Positions 48,148 to 55,963 are shown, counted from the first letter of the stretch. The stretch is 64,000 nt of DNA from Bradyrhizobium tropiciagri (GCF_001189845.1 NZ_LFLZ01000024.1:56807-120806), one strand, 5' to 3'. Notes: generated by a model from the sequence alone, not told the origin. Numbers and translations are program-made.

Positions 48148-48237
48148 ACAGTGGGCAGGAGAAGCGTAGCCTCTTCGGCGGCCACATTCTATCTGTGGAA
48201 CAGGAGGTCGGTGGTTCGAGCCCACCCAACTGTACCA
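48148..48237 (+). tRNA. tRNA 3'-half-like sequence with CCA end; candidate attachment site
   Basis: The 3' part is clearly tRNA-like: T arm GGTGG-TTCGAGC-CCACC (48210-48226), 3' acceptor strand CAACTGT, A and CCA at 48235-48237. Upstream, ACAGTGG (48148-48154) can pair with CAACTGT at six of seven positions. There is a perfect five-pair stem with seven-base loop, CCACA-TTCTATC-TGTGG (48182-48198), but the D-arm region does not fit a normal tRNA and the total is 90 bases. An alternative reading is the 3' half of a normal tRNA (loop CTGTGGA, His-like) joined to unrelated DNA, as at the far end of an integrated island. I prefer that reading. Confidence 0.45.
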
Positions 48238-48409
48238 TCCACAATCATCACCCAGTAGGACGTCGCCAGCTGAGGCTATCGCGAGATCGCTCGCAGCTTC
48301 CTTGATCGCCGCCAGCGTGTCGTCTCGTCCGCTTGCACTTCTTCGTCGCATCACCCACACTCCGCGAAACGACGCCTTAACGATGCCTTAGTGCCACCTT
48401 GGGGGACGC

Positions 48410-48742
48410 ATGGGGACCGCCGGTTCAAGGAGTTTTTTGTTTGCGTTGATGTCAGCCGCGCTTGCGGCGCTGTTGCTGCCCGGCCGGGGTGAGGCCTACA
48501 CGCCCGACCAGCAGCAGGCCTGCACGCCGGATGCGTTCCGGCTCTGCGGTCCCGAGATTCCCGACGTCGATCGTATCACGGCCTGCATGATCAGGAACAA
48601 GGCGCAGCTGTCGCCGGCCTGCCGCGTGTTCTTCCGCGGCGGCCCCGAGCCGCGTGAGGCGAGCGAGCGCGAGGAGCAGCGGCCGGTCGCAGTCAAGCGG
48701 AAGGTCCACAAATCGCACAAGGCGAAGAAGTCCACGCACTGA
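48410..48742 (+). CDS. Small exported cysteine-containing protein
   Basis: Protein of 110 residues with a signal peptide (FLFALMSAALAALLLPGRGEA). The mature part starts YTPDQQQACTPDAFRLCGPEIPD and has four cysteines (ACTPDAFRLC, ITACM, PACRVFF), a pattern common to small exported proteins in Bradyrhizobium. The tail is lysine/histidine-rich (KRKVHKSHKAKK). Function unknown. First gene of the core-like segment right of the integrase. Confidence 0.75.
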   Translation: MGTAGSRSFLFALMSAALAALLLPGRGEAYTPDQQQACTPDAFRLCGPEIPDVDRITACMIRNKAQLSPACRVFFRGGPEPREASEREEQRPVAVKRKVHKSHKAKKSTH

Positions 48743-48958
48743 CCCGGTTCCGATTGCGCGCACGCAAGTATCGCTCGCTTGCTGCGTTGTCTTCACGCGA
48801 ACCGACGTCACTTCTCGCGCAGGATCGTTTGGCCGCGATTTCAAGGCTGCGATGCGCGACAGACTGACGCCTTGTGACGCTGTCACGCAGCATCATCTCT
48901 TGGGCTTGTGTTGTTTGCCAAATCCGTTCCCGCCTGTGGAACGGACGGAGTGGGACGC

Positions 48959-49276
48959 GTGAGCGAATTCTACCAGCAAGAGATCGATCGGCACTTCGCC
49001 TGGTTCGAGGCCAAGCTTCCGGACAAGCCGGCGCGCTTCGTCGCGTGGCTGCGCAAGCCGTCGTCGCGCTATGTGCGGATTCCGCTCGCGATCCTCCTGA
49101 TCATCGGCGGCATCTTCAGCTTCCTGCCGGTGCTCGGACTCTGGATGCTGCCGCTCGGACTCCTTTTGTTCGCGCAGGATGTGCCGTTCTTGCAGAAACC
49201 GACGGCGCAATTGCTCGGCTGGATCGAGCGCAAATGGATCGCGCGTGAGCGCGCCAAAACTGCCGAAAAGCGCTAG
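48959..49276 (+). CDS. Small membrane protein
   Basis: Protein of 105 residues from GTG 48959, with GGAG nine bases upstream. A charged N-terminal part (EFYQQEIDRHFAWFEAKLP) is followed by two close membrane segments (IPLAILLIIGGIFSFLPVLGLWMLPLGLLLFA, about residues 41-72) and a basic C terminus. It resembles small proteins with a PGPGW-type membrane hairpin, but I cannot name the family with certainty. Confidence 0.75.
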   Translation: MSEFYQQEIDRHFAWFEAKLPDKPARFVAWLRKPSSRYVRIPLAILLIIGGIFSFLPVLGLWMLPLGLLLFAQDVPFLQKPTAQLLGWIERKWIARERAKTAEKR

Positions 49277-49403
49277 GCGTGAGTCATATCAAACGCTTAG
49301 CGCTTCCATTTGCGGTTGCGTCATCAGTATGGTGTGACTCAAAAAGCAAAATGCGCCGGTAATCTTGGCCACTTTGCGGATTGCAAGAAATTTTTTCTTT
49401 CGC

Positions 49404-49421
49404 GAATCAGCGTGCTGATTC
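49404..49421. promoter_or_regulatory. Perfect palindrome upstream of the ParA-like gene, candidate operator
   Basis: GAATCAGC-GT-GCTGATTC is a perfect eight-base inverted repeat ending 36 bases before the ParA-like start codon. The T-rich stretch just upstream (ATTTTTTC) lies on the wrong side for a terminator of the preceding gene. Position suits a repressor site, possibly autoregulatory. Confidence 0.5.
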
Positions 49422-49457
49422 ATTTTCGCCTCCTGGGGTCAATCTGGAGGCCAACGT

Positions 49458-50138
49458 ATGAACGTGATTGTTTTCGCTTCGCGTAAGGGGGGCTCGGGAA
49501 AAAGTACCCTGGCAGCTCACCTCGCCGCGCAAGTGCACAAGGCAACGAAGCCCTGTCTGCTGATCGATGCCGATCCGCAGGGCTCGCTGACGCTCTGGCA
49601 CAAGCTGCGCGGCACCAACGAGCCGGCGATCAAGACCGCGGTGAACTCGGTCAGCGGGATCATTGCGCAAGCCAAGCGCGACGGCATCGAGTGGGTGTTC
49701 ATCGACACGCCGCCGAACCTGTCGGCCGTGGTCGACGACTCCATCAAGAACGCCACCATGGTGATCATTCCGGCGCGGCCCGGCGTGTTCGACGTCAACG
49801 CGGTGCAGGAAACGATTCAGACCTGCCGCTCGATGCGCAAGCCCTATGCCGTCGTGATCAACGGCGCGCCCGCGCAGCGTGACGGCGCCGAAAGCCGCAT
49901 CGTCGCGATCGCGCGCGAGGCGCTGGCGAAATTCCGCGCACCGGTGTGGAGCGGCCAGATCACCAACCGCGCCGATCTTCTGATGGCGCTCGGCCAGGGT
50001 GAAGGCGCCCGCGAATATTACGCGGAAGGCCGCGCCGCGGCCGAGATCAATCGGCTGTGGGCCGCGATCGAACGTTCGATCAAGGCGATCCGCGGCACGG
50101 CGTCGGCGTCCGGCGCGATGCACAAGCAGGCGGCGTAA
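49458..50138 (+). CDS. Orphan ParA/MinD-family ATPase
   Basis: P-loop ATPase of 226 residues with the deviant Walker A motif RKGGSGKST at residues 9-17, LLIDADPQGSL (A' motif) and WVFIDTPPN (Walker B). Ribosome-binding site GGAGG upstream. No parB or parS-like repeats lie nearby, so it is not a standard partition pair; similar orphan ParA proteins position chemotaxis clusters, carboxysomes or conjugation proteins (VirC1). A strong terminator follows, making it monocistronic. Confidence 0.9.
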   Translation: MNVIVFASRKGGSGKSTLAAHLAAQVHKATKPCLLIDADPQGSLTLWHKLRGTNEPAIKTAVNSVSGIIAQAKRDGIEWVFIDTPPNLSAVVDDSIKNATMVIIPARPGVFDVNAVQETIQTCRSMRKPYAVVINGAPAQRDGAESRIVAIAREALAKFRAPVWSGQITNRADLLMALGQGEGAREYYAEGRAAAEINRLWAAIERSIKAIRGTASASGAMHKQAA

Positions 50139-50167
50139 CAACGCCGCCTTGGTTCGGACTGGAAAGA

Positions 50168-50191
50168 ACGCGCGGGTCCCGCGCGTTTTTT
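50168..50191 (+). terminator. Rho-independent terminator after the ParA-like gene
   Basis: Stem ACGCGCGGG / CCCGCGCGT around a single T (the real loop is about three bases), followed directly by a run of six T. Thirty bases after the stop codon. Confidence 0.85.
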
Positions 50192-50199
50192 ATCGTCGT

Positions 50200-50318
50200 C
50201 GTCATTGCGAGGAGCGAAGCGACGAAGCAATCCATGTCTCCGCAAGAGCCAGCGTGGATTGCTTCGTGGAGCCTGCCATCGGGCGCGCGTTCGCGCGACC
50301 CGTTGGCTCGCAATGACG
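50200..50318. repeat. Palindromic intergenic repeat element
   Basis: Element with perfect 12-base terminal inverted repeats CGTCATTGCGAG (50200-50211) and CTCGCAATGACG (50307-50318). The inner arms are GAAGCAATCCA and TGGATTGCTTC. I recall the same CGTCATTGCGAGGAGCGAAG unit as a dispersed repeat in Bradyrhizobium and Rhodopseudomonas genomes. Confidence 0.75.
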
Positions 50319-50330
50319 GAGCAGGTGGCG

Positions 50331-50477
50331 TTACGCCACCATCAGCAGATAGAACACGATCACCGGCGCCAGGGTCAGGATCACCGACCAGATGCCGACA
50401 GCCCATAGAATATCCTCGGTCGTGAAGCCCGGCGCGGTGCCCGGCCTCACGGCAATAAAACCATTCCTGGAAGTCAC
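50331..50477 (-). CDS. Small single-span membrane protein
   Basis: Forty-eight codons from GTG 50477 to the stop at 50331. The product begins TSRNGFIAVRPGTAPGFTTED and continues ILWAVGIWSVILTLAPVIVFY, a single membrane helix, then LLMVA. A GTG at 50450 (VRPGTAP) is an alternative start. The composition and clean hydrophobic helix argue for a real small protein; no function known. Confidence 0.5.
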   Translation of the reverse strand: MTSRNGFIAVRPGTAPGFTTEDILWAVGIWSVILTLAPVIVFYLLMVA

Positions 50478-50624
50478 GACGCCCCCGCGTTGGTCTTGGC
50501 AATGCAGGGGGTGATACGCGAGCGGATTTAAGATCCCGGCTGGAATTTCGCTGGCATTTGCGCGCGGGGACTACTTCGGATTAACCACGGCATGGGCGGC
50601 AGGCCTCCGGCTGGAGGCTGAGCC

Positions 50625-50924
50625 TCAGTGCATTCCCGCATCGCGATCGCGGATCGCGCCGAGATGCTCGTTGATCCGGAACACGATCAGGATGAACTCG
50701 GCGATGATGCGCGAGAACACGATGCCGACGAAGACGCTGGCGATCGACGCAAGCAACTGGATGAAGCCGACGAACGGGCTGATCGCCATCGCCGTGAGGC
50801 TCCACAGGATGCCGGAGATCCCGAACAGCACGATGACCGCGATCACCAGCCAGTAGAACGTCTTGATGATCGTGGGCGTGATGAAGCGGTCCCACTGAAA
50901 CAGATCCTGGAAATCGAACATCAT
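50625..50924 (-). CDS. DUF4282 membrane protein
   Basis: Protein of 99 residues from ATG 50924, with GGGAGA upstream. It begins MMFDFQDLFQWDRFITPTII, the DUF4282 opening, followed by two membrane segments (TFYWLVIAVIVLFGISGILWSL and GFIQLLASIASVFVGIVFSRI) and the RIIAEFILIVFRINEHL end characteristic of the family. Function unknown. Confidence 0.85.
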   Translation of the reverse strand: MMFDFQDLFQWDRFITPTIIKTFYWLVIAVIVLFGISGILWSLTAMAISPFVGFIQLLASIASVFVGIVFSRIIAEFILIVFRINEHLGAIRDRDAGMH

Positions 50925-51242
50925 GGTTCTCCCGGCCAGCCGAAATATGATTCGCGTCTCGTTCATCCTACTGCGTCACCCCCGGCGTGATCACTTCGTC
51001 CCGGGAGCCTGCGGGGAGGCGTCCATCGGGACGAGGCGTTTCGCCGGGCCAATGGGTACGGGACGGCGCCAAAGCGCCTCCGCGACCTGTGGGATCGATA
51101 CCGCAGGAGCCCAATCGGTCCCGCCAAAGGCGCGCCCAGGACCGGGCGCCGGCAGTCCAGGGGCGAGCTATGCGAGTGGGCCGGTTGTGATTGCTGCAAA
51201 TAACGGCCACAATCGGGCTTCCCTCCGGCATATCCTCACCCA
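50925..51242. other. GC-rich non-coding gap
   Basis: About 320 bases between the DUF4282 gene and the first MaoC gene. Contains several short GC-rich inverted repeats (for example GGCGCCAAAGCGCC) but no gene. Promoters of both divergent genes must be here. Confidence 0.45.
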
Positions 51243-51707
51243 ATGACCACGCTGACCTTCGAAGACTTCAAGCCCGGCCGTTTCGGCACGTTCGGCCCGC
51301 GCCATGTTTCACGCGAGGAAATCCTCGCCTTTGCCGCTGAGTTCGACCCGCAGCCGATGCATCTCGACGAGGAGGCGGCGAAGAAATCCATGCTGCGCGG
51401 CCTGTCGGGCTCCGGCTGGCATCTCGGCTCGCTGATGATGCGAATGCTGTTCGACGGTTTCATCGGCCGCACCGCCTCGCTCGGCTCGCCCGGGGTCAAC
51501 GAGATGCGCTGGGTGGCGCCGCTGCGTCCGGGCGACGATTTGACGCTGGACGTCGACGTGGTCGAGGCGCGCGTCTCGAAGAGCCGGCCGGAGACCGGCA
51601 TCGTCACCTTCAAGGGCACGATCCGCAACGCGCGCGGCGAGATGCTGTGCGAGATGGAGTCGCCGATCATCGTCAGCCGCCGGGACGGCGCAGGCGCAGG
51701 TAACTAA
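51243..51707 (+). CDS. MaoC-like (R)-specific hydratase, first of tandem pair
   Basis: Hot-dog-fold protein of 154 residues. The catalytic Asp-His pair is in AAEFDPQPMHLDEEAAK near residue 35, followed by GLSGSGWHLGSLMMRM. MaoC/PhaJ proteins hydrate (R)-enoyl-CoA. The next gene, four bases on, is a paralogue with the same motif order, so the two products may form a heterodimer with one or two active sites. Confidence 0.9.
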   Translation: MTTLTFEDFKPGRFGTFGPRHVSREEILAFAAEFDPQPMHLDEEAAKKSMLRGLSGSGWHLGSLMMRMLFDGFIGRTASLGSPGVNEMRWVAPLRPGDDLTLDVDVVEARVSKSRPETGIVTFKGTIRNARGEMLCEMESPIIVSRRDGAGAGN

Positions 51708-51711
51708 TAAG

Positions 51712-52194
51712 ATGCGTTTCTTTGAAGATATCGAGATCGGGGCGCGGCGCGAGTTCGGCGCCTTCACCTTCACCGCCGAGGACATCAAGCGCTTCGCCGC
51801 GCAGTTCGATCCGCAGCGCTTCCATCTCGACGAGGAGGAGGGGCGCAACTCGCTGTTCGGCGGGCTCGCCGCGTCAGGCTGGCATGTCGCCAGCGTCTGC
51901 ATGAAGCTCCTGGTAGCCGACGGCAAGCGGCTCGCCGCCGAAGCCGCCGCGCGCGGTGAGGAGGTCGCGGTCTGGGGACCCTCGCCGGGCTTCCGCGAGC
52001 TGCGCTGGATCCGCCCGGTGCTGGCCGGCGATACCATCAGCTTCGCCAACCAGGTCGAGACCAAGCGCACGTCCGAGAAGCGGCCCGAATGGGGCATCCT
52101 TCAGGCGCGCAACACTGGCGTCAATCAGCGCAATGAGGTGGTGTTCTCGTTCCTCGCGACCGCCTTCGTGCCGCGCCGGAATCCCGGTTCCTGA
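51712..52194 (+). CDS. MaoC-like (R)-specific hydratase, second of tandem pair
   Basis: Hot-dog-fold protein of 160 residues, paralogous to the preceding gene. The catalytic region AAQFDPQRFHLDEEEGRNSLFGGLAASGWHVAS keeps Asp and His. A longer insert (AEAAARGEEVAVWGPSPGF) precedes the LRWIRPVLAGDTI strand. Probably enoyl-CoA hydration in fatty-acid or polyester metabolism; substrate not evident. Confidence 0.9.
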   Translation: MRFFEDIEIGARREFGAFTFTAEDIKRFAAQFDPQRFHLDEEEGRNSLFGGLAASGWHVASVCMKLLVADGKRLAAEAAARGEEVAVWGPSPGFRELRWIRPVLAGDTISFANQVETKRTSEKRPEWGILQARNTGVNQRNEVVFSFLATAFVPRRNPGS

Positions 52195-52365
52195 TGTTGC
52201 CCCCACGCCTCTGATGTTGCACGGACGCCATGGTGGCAGACTAAGTCTGCCGCCGACGCAGTTGTGCGTTGCGTGGAACTCATTTTTTGCTAACGCATTT
52301 TGAACCTTTGTCCCTGCCTTATGTTTGAGGGCACGGACATCCGGGCAAGCACCACTGGGGATACC

Positions 52366-52509
52366 ATGGCAGATCGCAGCGCGCTGAAACTCGTCGGAAT
52401 TATCTTCGCGACGGTAACGGTTGTCGTGATGCTGGCAACCGGAATGGTCGTGAAGGGTTTTGCCGACGGCAATTATTCCTTCGAGACCACCGCGAGCATC
52501 GATCGCTGA
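52366..52509 (+). CDS. Small single-span membrane protein
   Basis: Forty-seven codons from ATG 52366: ADRSALKLVG then the hydrophobic helix IIFATVTVVVMLATGMVV and a short polar tail KGFADGNYSFETTASIDR. Small proteins of this pattern recur in Bradyrhizobium. Followed by a perfect GC hairpin. Confidence 0.65.
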   Translation: MADRSALKLVGIIFATVTVVVMLATGMVVKGFADGNYSFETTASIDR

Positions 52510-52527
52510 TCGACCGTCTGTAACTCC

Positions 52528-52547
52528 GGGCGCTGCCGGCAGCGCCC
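52528..52547. terminator. Perfect GC hairpin after a small gene
   Basis: GGGCGCTGCC and GGCAGCGCCC form a perfect 20-base palindrome 18 bases after the stop codon. No T-run follows, so it may be a weak terminator or an RNA-protecting hairpin. Confidence 0.5.
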
Positions 52548-52618
52548 AATGCGCGCATTTGCGCTTATCAATGTGACCCCTCGGCAGGCCGCGTCACACT
52601 TCTTTCAGAAGCTTCTTG

Positions 52619-52654
52619 ATTGGGCATCATCTCTTCATTGGGCATCATCTCTTC
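52619..52654. repeat. Perfect 18-base tandem duplication
   Basis: ATTGGGCATCATCTCTTC occurs twice back to back (52619-52636 and 52637-52654), in a non-coding gap. Probably a slipped-strand duplication. Confidence 0.8.
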
Positions 52655-52709
52655 GGAAGGCGGCTTCGCACTTTGCGATAACGCGGCCCTTCGGGCTTGG
52701 GGCATGCCC

Positions 52710-52847
52710 TTAGCGATTCCAGATCAGCACCATCACCACGGTCGCCGCGGCCAGGATGCCTATGAACCGGATCATGATCGTGCCGATGCCCTGCTGCGGC
52801 TGGCGCAGCGGAATGGGATCGGCGTTATCCGGCCGGACGCTCTGCAT
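52710..52847 (-). CDS. Small single-span membrane protein
   Basis: Forty-five codons from ATG 52847, with a strong site GGAGAG five bases upstream. A polar N terminus (QSVRPDNADPIPLRQPQQG) is followed by one membrane helix (TIMIRFIGILAAATVVMVLIW) ending in NR. The good ribosome-binding site and clean topology support a real gene. Function unknown. Confidence 0.6.
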   Translation of the reverse strand: MQSVRPDNADPIPLRQPQQGIGTIMIRFIGILAAATVVMVLIWNR

Positions 52848-53010
52848 GAATTCTCTCCAAATGGATGCCGCGCCAGGCGCGGTCCGGACACGAATTCCGG
52901 ATTGGACGCGGGCTCGGCACCGAAAGTTCAAATCGGCTTCTGCAAGAATTGACGCCGCGGAGTTTACACCGCGCTGAATAACGAAACGTTCCGCGTTGAA
53001 TCCGCCACGC

Positions 53011-53048
53011 AAAATGAAGCCGCCGCCTCCTGGTCGGGAGGCGGCGGC
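53011..53048 (-). terminator. Terminator after the 53.1-kb gene
   Basis: Perfect 12-base-pair stem GCCGCCGCCTCC (53019-53030) / GGAGGCGGCGGC (53037-53048) with a six-base loop. On the minus strand it is followed by TTCATTTT, and it lies 24 bases after the minus-strand stop codon. Confidence 0.75.
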
Positions 53049-53072
53049 GCCGGATTGTTGAATTGATCAGTA

Positions 53073-53492
53073 TCAGCTGTTGCGCAGGCCGTCGGCGGCG
53101 CGCTTCCACTGCGAGACGTTGTCGGCGATCATCCGCGTCGACTTCATCGCGGCCTGGCTGAGCTGGGCATAGCCGGAGATCTCGCGCTGGACGCGCTGGC
53201 CCTCGGCATGCAGCAGGTCTCGCAGGCTCTCGAGCTCGCCGATCAGCTTCTCGATCTCGGCGAGCGAGGTGCCGGCGACGCGCTGGATCAGCGAGTTGAC
53301 GTTGCTGACGGTGGCATCGGTGTTGGTGTCGGTCGGCGCGGTCTCCGGGCTCGCCACCGGCCGGCGCAGATAGGCAATATCGTTGCGCACGAAATCGCGG
53401 ATGCCGGCTTCGACTTCCGAGACCGCAGCGAGGTTGGTGTCGACCTCGGACGTCGCCTCTGTGGCTTCCTCGGTACGGTTGGTGGCGTTCAT
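53073..53492 (-). CDS. Hypothetical helical protein
   Basis: Protein of 139 residues from ATG 53492, with GGGGAAAG upstream. An acidic, threonine-rich N terminus (NRTEEATEATSEVDTN) is followed by long amphipathic helices (SLAEIEKLIGELESLRDLLHAEGQRV, YAQLSQAAMKSTRMIADNVSQWK). The C-terminal half resembles phasin-like coiled coils, but this is by appearance only. Soluble, no signal peptide. A terminator follows. Confidence 0.75.
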   Translation of the reverse strand: MNATNRTEEATEATSEVDTNLAAVSEVEAGIRDFVRNDIAYLRRPVASPETAPTDTNTDATVSNVNSLIQRVAGTSLAEIEKLIGELESLRDLLHAEGQRVQREISGYAQLSQAAMKSTRMIADNVSQWKRAADGLRNS

Positions 53493-53646
53493 CGGCTTTC
53501 CCCTGGTTCGCAATAGCGAAGCGCGGCTTGTCCCCCGCACGACGAATTGATGAAGTTACGGACCTATCAGTGCCGCCGAATTTGACCGCATCTGGGCCAA
53601 GTTGGGGCAATGCCTGATCATTAGCGCGACAGGGCTAACAGATCGT

Positions 53647-54608
53647 TCACCATGAGTGCTTGTAGCCGGCGCCGATGCTCTTGTTGATCGTGCCCTGGGC
53701 GGTCTCGCCGACCGAGCCCGAGACGGTGACGCCGTCGAACAGCTTCTGCTCGGCGCCGATCCGGCGCAGCCACCGGTCGTCGGAGGTCGACGACAGCGTC
53801 TGGCCTGCGGTGATGCTGGTGCCGGTGTCGGTAACGGACAGCCGTGCTGACTGATCGGTGTCGTAGCTGTGCGAGGGGGTGCCGATGATGCCGGGCACCG
53901 GGACCACGCCCTGCTGGATCAAATTATAGCCGCCCTGCAGCGTCAGCGAATATTGCTCCGACAGCGGGACCGACTTGCTCAGGGAGGTGCCGACCTTGCT
54001 CTGGTCGCGCCGGGATCGACCCGCGCCTCGACCGAGGTCTTGTCCCAGATCGACGCCACGCCGGGCGCGGACATCGAAGCCCAGGCCGAGCCGCCGGATT
54101 GCGGCGGGCTGCCGCCATTGGCGAGCCGCTCCGACAATTGCTCCGACGCCGTCGTCGCACCCGGTTTGGCGACCGTCATGTCGGCGCCGACGCGAGTGTC
54201 GAGGAACGGCGAGATCGACTGCTTGACCGACACCGCCGCCGAGCCGTTGGCGTTGTTGTTGGTGGTCCAGGACGGATCGTTGCCGGCGACGCTGCCGCGC
54301 TTGGCCGCGCTCTTCGGCGCCAGCGTGGGCAGGCTGGTGGAATCGGTGTCGAGCTGGCTCCAGTCGAGCTTGCTCTGGTCGATGTCCTTCAGGATGTCGG
54401 CGTCATTGGCGTCGGCCGCCGGCGGCGCCTCTTCGGCCTCGGCGCTGTCGGCCGGAGTGTCCTTTGCGGCGTCTTTCGCAGTCTCCTGGACGGCGGGAGC
54501 GATCTGCCATGGTGAGCTCTGGGCGCCGGCCGAAAACGTGATCGCCACGCTGAAGCCGGCCGCCAGCACCGGCAGCCTCGCCCAGCTAAATCGCAATGTG
54601 GAAGTCAT
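53647..54608 (-). pseudogene. Exported hypothetical protein, frameshifted by one base
   Basis: Starts at ATG 54608 with a signal peptide (RLPVLAAGFSVAITFSAGAQ), then a long low-complexity alanine/aspartate region, DWSQLDTDSTSLPTLAP and SISPFLDTRVGADMTV. At about 54004 the frame VEARVDPGA breaks. The next frame continues DQSKVGTSLSKSVPLSEQYSLTLQGGY and on to a C terminus AGYKHSW that looks like the final strand of an outer-membrane barrel. One missing base (GGCGC/GACCAG) explains the break. Known only as a hypothetical protein type to me. Confidence 0.65.
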
Positions 54609-54701
54609 TCCCAGTCCGCAAATTCCAAAGCGGCAGCATGCATTTGCCGTAGCGCAAAATTGCGGCAGCGGCATCGCGAAAGCAAGTGATAGACACGTGA
54701 T

Positions 54702-54825
54702 CGTCATGTCCGGGACCAGCGCGCGCGTTGGCGCGTCGCGCCGCCCGGGCGCGACCGTTCGGGGCTGGCAAAACAGGCCGCGGCTGCCGGGGCGCCTTGA
54801 CGAAGGCGCCGCCCCGGACATGACG
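54702..54825. repeat. Palindromic intergenic repeat element
   Basis: Terminal inverted repeats CGTCATGTCCGGG (54702-54714) and CCCGGACATGACG (54813-54825) enclose a GC-rich segment with smaller hairpins. Typical of the dispersed CATGTCCGGG-type repeats of this group of bacteria. Confidence 0.65.
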
Positions 54826-54847
54826 AAGGCGTGAAATCAGGAAGCCG

Positions 54848-55282
54848 TCAGACCGCGATGCGCGGCAGATGGATCGGGTAGCCGACGGTCTGCTCGACCA
54901 GGTCGAAGCTGTCGACCAGCACGCGGAAGCTCGTCAGCTTGCCGGCCTTGAACCGCGCGAAATGCGCGATCCTGAGCGAGATCGGCTTGTTGGAGTCGAG
55001 CGCCGTCAGCGAGTAGCGCAGCATCGAGGCCGCGGAATCCACGCCAAGCATGATCGACTCCCGGTCGAAGCGGTGCACCCGCAGGTTCTCGCCGATCTGC
55101 CTGATCACCTCGAGCACGGCGGCCTTGCCGCGGCGCGAGCCGAAGAAGGAAAACAGGTCGATCGGCCCGTAGATGGCCCATTCGACCTCGTCATCGAGCA
55201 TGAGCTCGATGTCTGCAAGCTGGCGTTCGTTGATCGCGCGATGCAATGCGCGCGAAAAACGCCAGAGGCTATGCTCTGTCAT
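54848..55282 (-). CDS. SnoaL-like/NTF2-fold protein
   Basis: Protein of 144 residues from ATG 55282 (MTEHSLWRF). NTF2-like fold: N-terminal helices (RALHRAINERQLADIELMLDDEVEWAIYGP), then SRRGKAAVLEVIRQIGENLRVHRFD and AHFARFKAGKLTSFRVLVDSFDLVEQTVG, the typical final strands. A similar protein lies 0.7 kb further on. Ligand or reaction unknown. Confidence 0.8.
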   Translation of the reverse strand: MTEHSLWRFSRALHRAINERQLADIELMLDDEVEWAIYGPIDLFSFFGSRRGKAAVLEVIRQIGENLRVHRFDRESIMLGVDSAASMLRYSLTALDSNKPISLRIAHFARFKAGKLTSFRVLVDSFDLVEQTVGYPIHLPRIAV

Positions 55283-55577
55283 TTTGGTCTCGTCCTGAAA
55301 CTGGATTTTCAAAGCAAACGAATGGCAGGCGGTCAGCGCCGACGCCTTGCCAGGTTGCTGCACATCGCTATTGCCGGCTGAAATAGTGCGGAACGGCCAA
55401 AACGCAAATGACTTTTTTGCAATGCACAATTGCGCCGGATCTGACCGGAATGTGACCGCCCGCACGCAGAACCCGGTCCCGGTGGAATCGGAACGGGGGT
55501 TCTAGATCCCAGTTTGACGCGTTTTCTCGACGCGAACCGGCATCCACGTCGTCCGAAGACGCTCCGGCCAGCGCAAT

Positions 55578-55838
55578 TCAGCGGTCGCGCTGCCGCACCG
55601 GCTGCCGTTCGATCACGATCTCGGCGTCGCGGATCGCCACCACGGCGAACAGCAGCGCACCGCCGATGCCGCCGATCGCGGCGCCGAGCGGCATGAAGGT
55701 GAAGAACACCAGCGTTCCGCTGTCGAGACCTGAGGTTCTGGCCATTCCGATCCAGGTGAGCCCGGCTCCGATGCCGAGAGCGGCGCCGCCGAGGGCGCCC
55801 AGTGCAAGGCCAAGCACAGCGAGCAATGCGACTTTCAT
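55578..55838 (-). CDS. Small membrane protein
   Basis: Protein of 86 residues with two membrane segments (VALLAVLGLALGALGGAALGIGAG, LVFFTFMPLGAAIGGIGGALLFAVVAI), both with glycine-zipper spacing, and a basic C terminus. Sits between the two NTF2-fold genes. Function unknown. Confidence 0.7.
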   Translation of the reverse strand: MKVALLAVLGLALGALGGAALGIGAGLTWIGMARTSGLDSGTLVFFTFMPLGAAIGGIGGALLFAVVAIRDAEIVIERQPVRQRDR

Positions 55839-55963
55839 GGTGATTCCAGCCCCGACCGCAACAAGCCCAGTGATAGGTCAGCGGCCGGCCTTCGAGGTTC
55901 AACGCAGTCGTCGCGAATTTGCCGGGCGGGGTGCCGGAATGCATTGCCGCAGTTTCAGGGAAG

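Noticed and set aside
48058..48360. Minus-strand frame containing WVGSNHRPPVPQ
   Set aside because: This peptide style arises from translating the antisense strand of tRNA sequences and is a well-known false gene; it overlaps the tRNA-like element.
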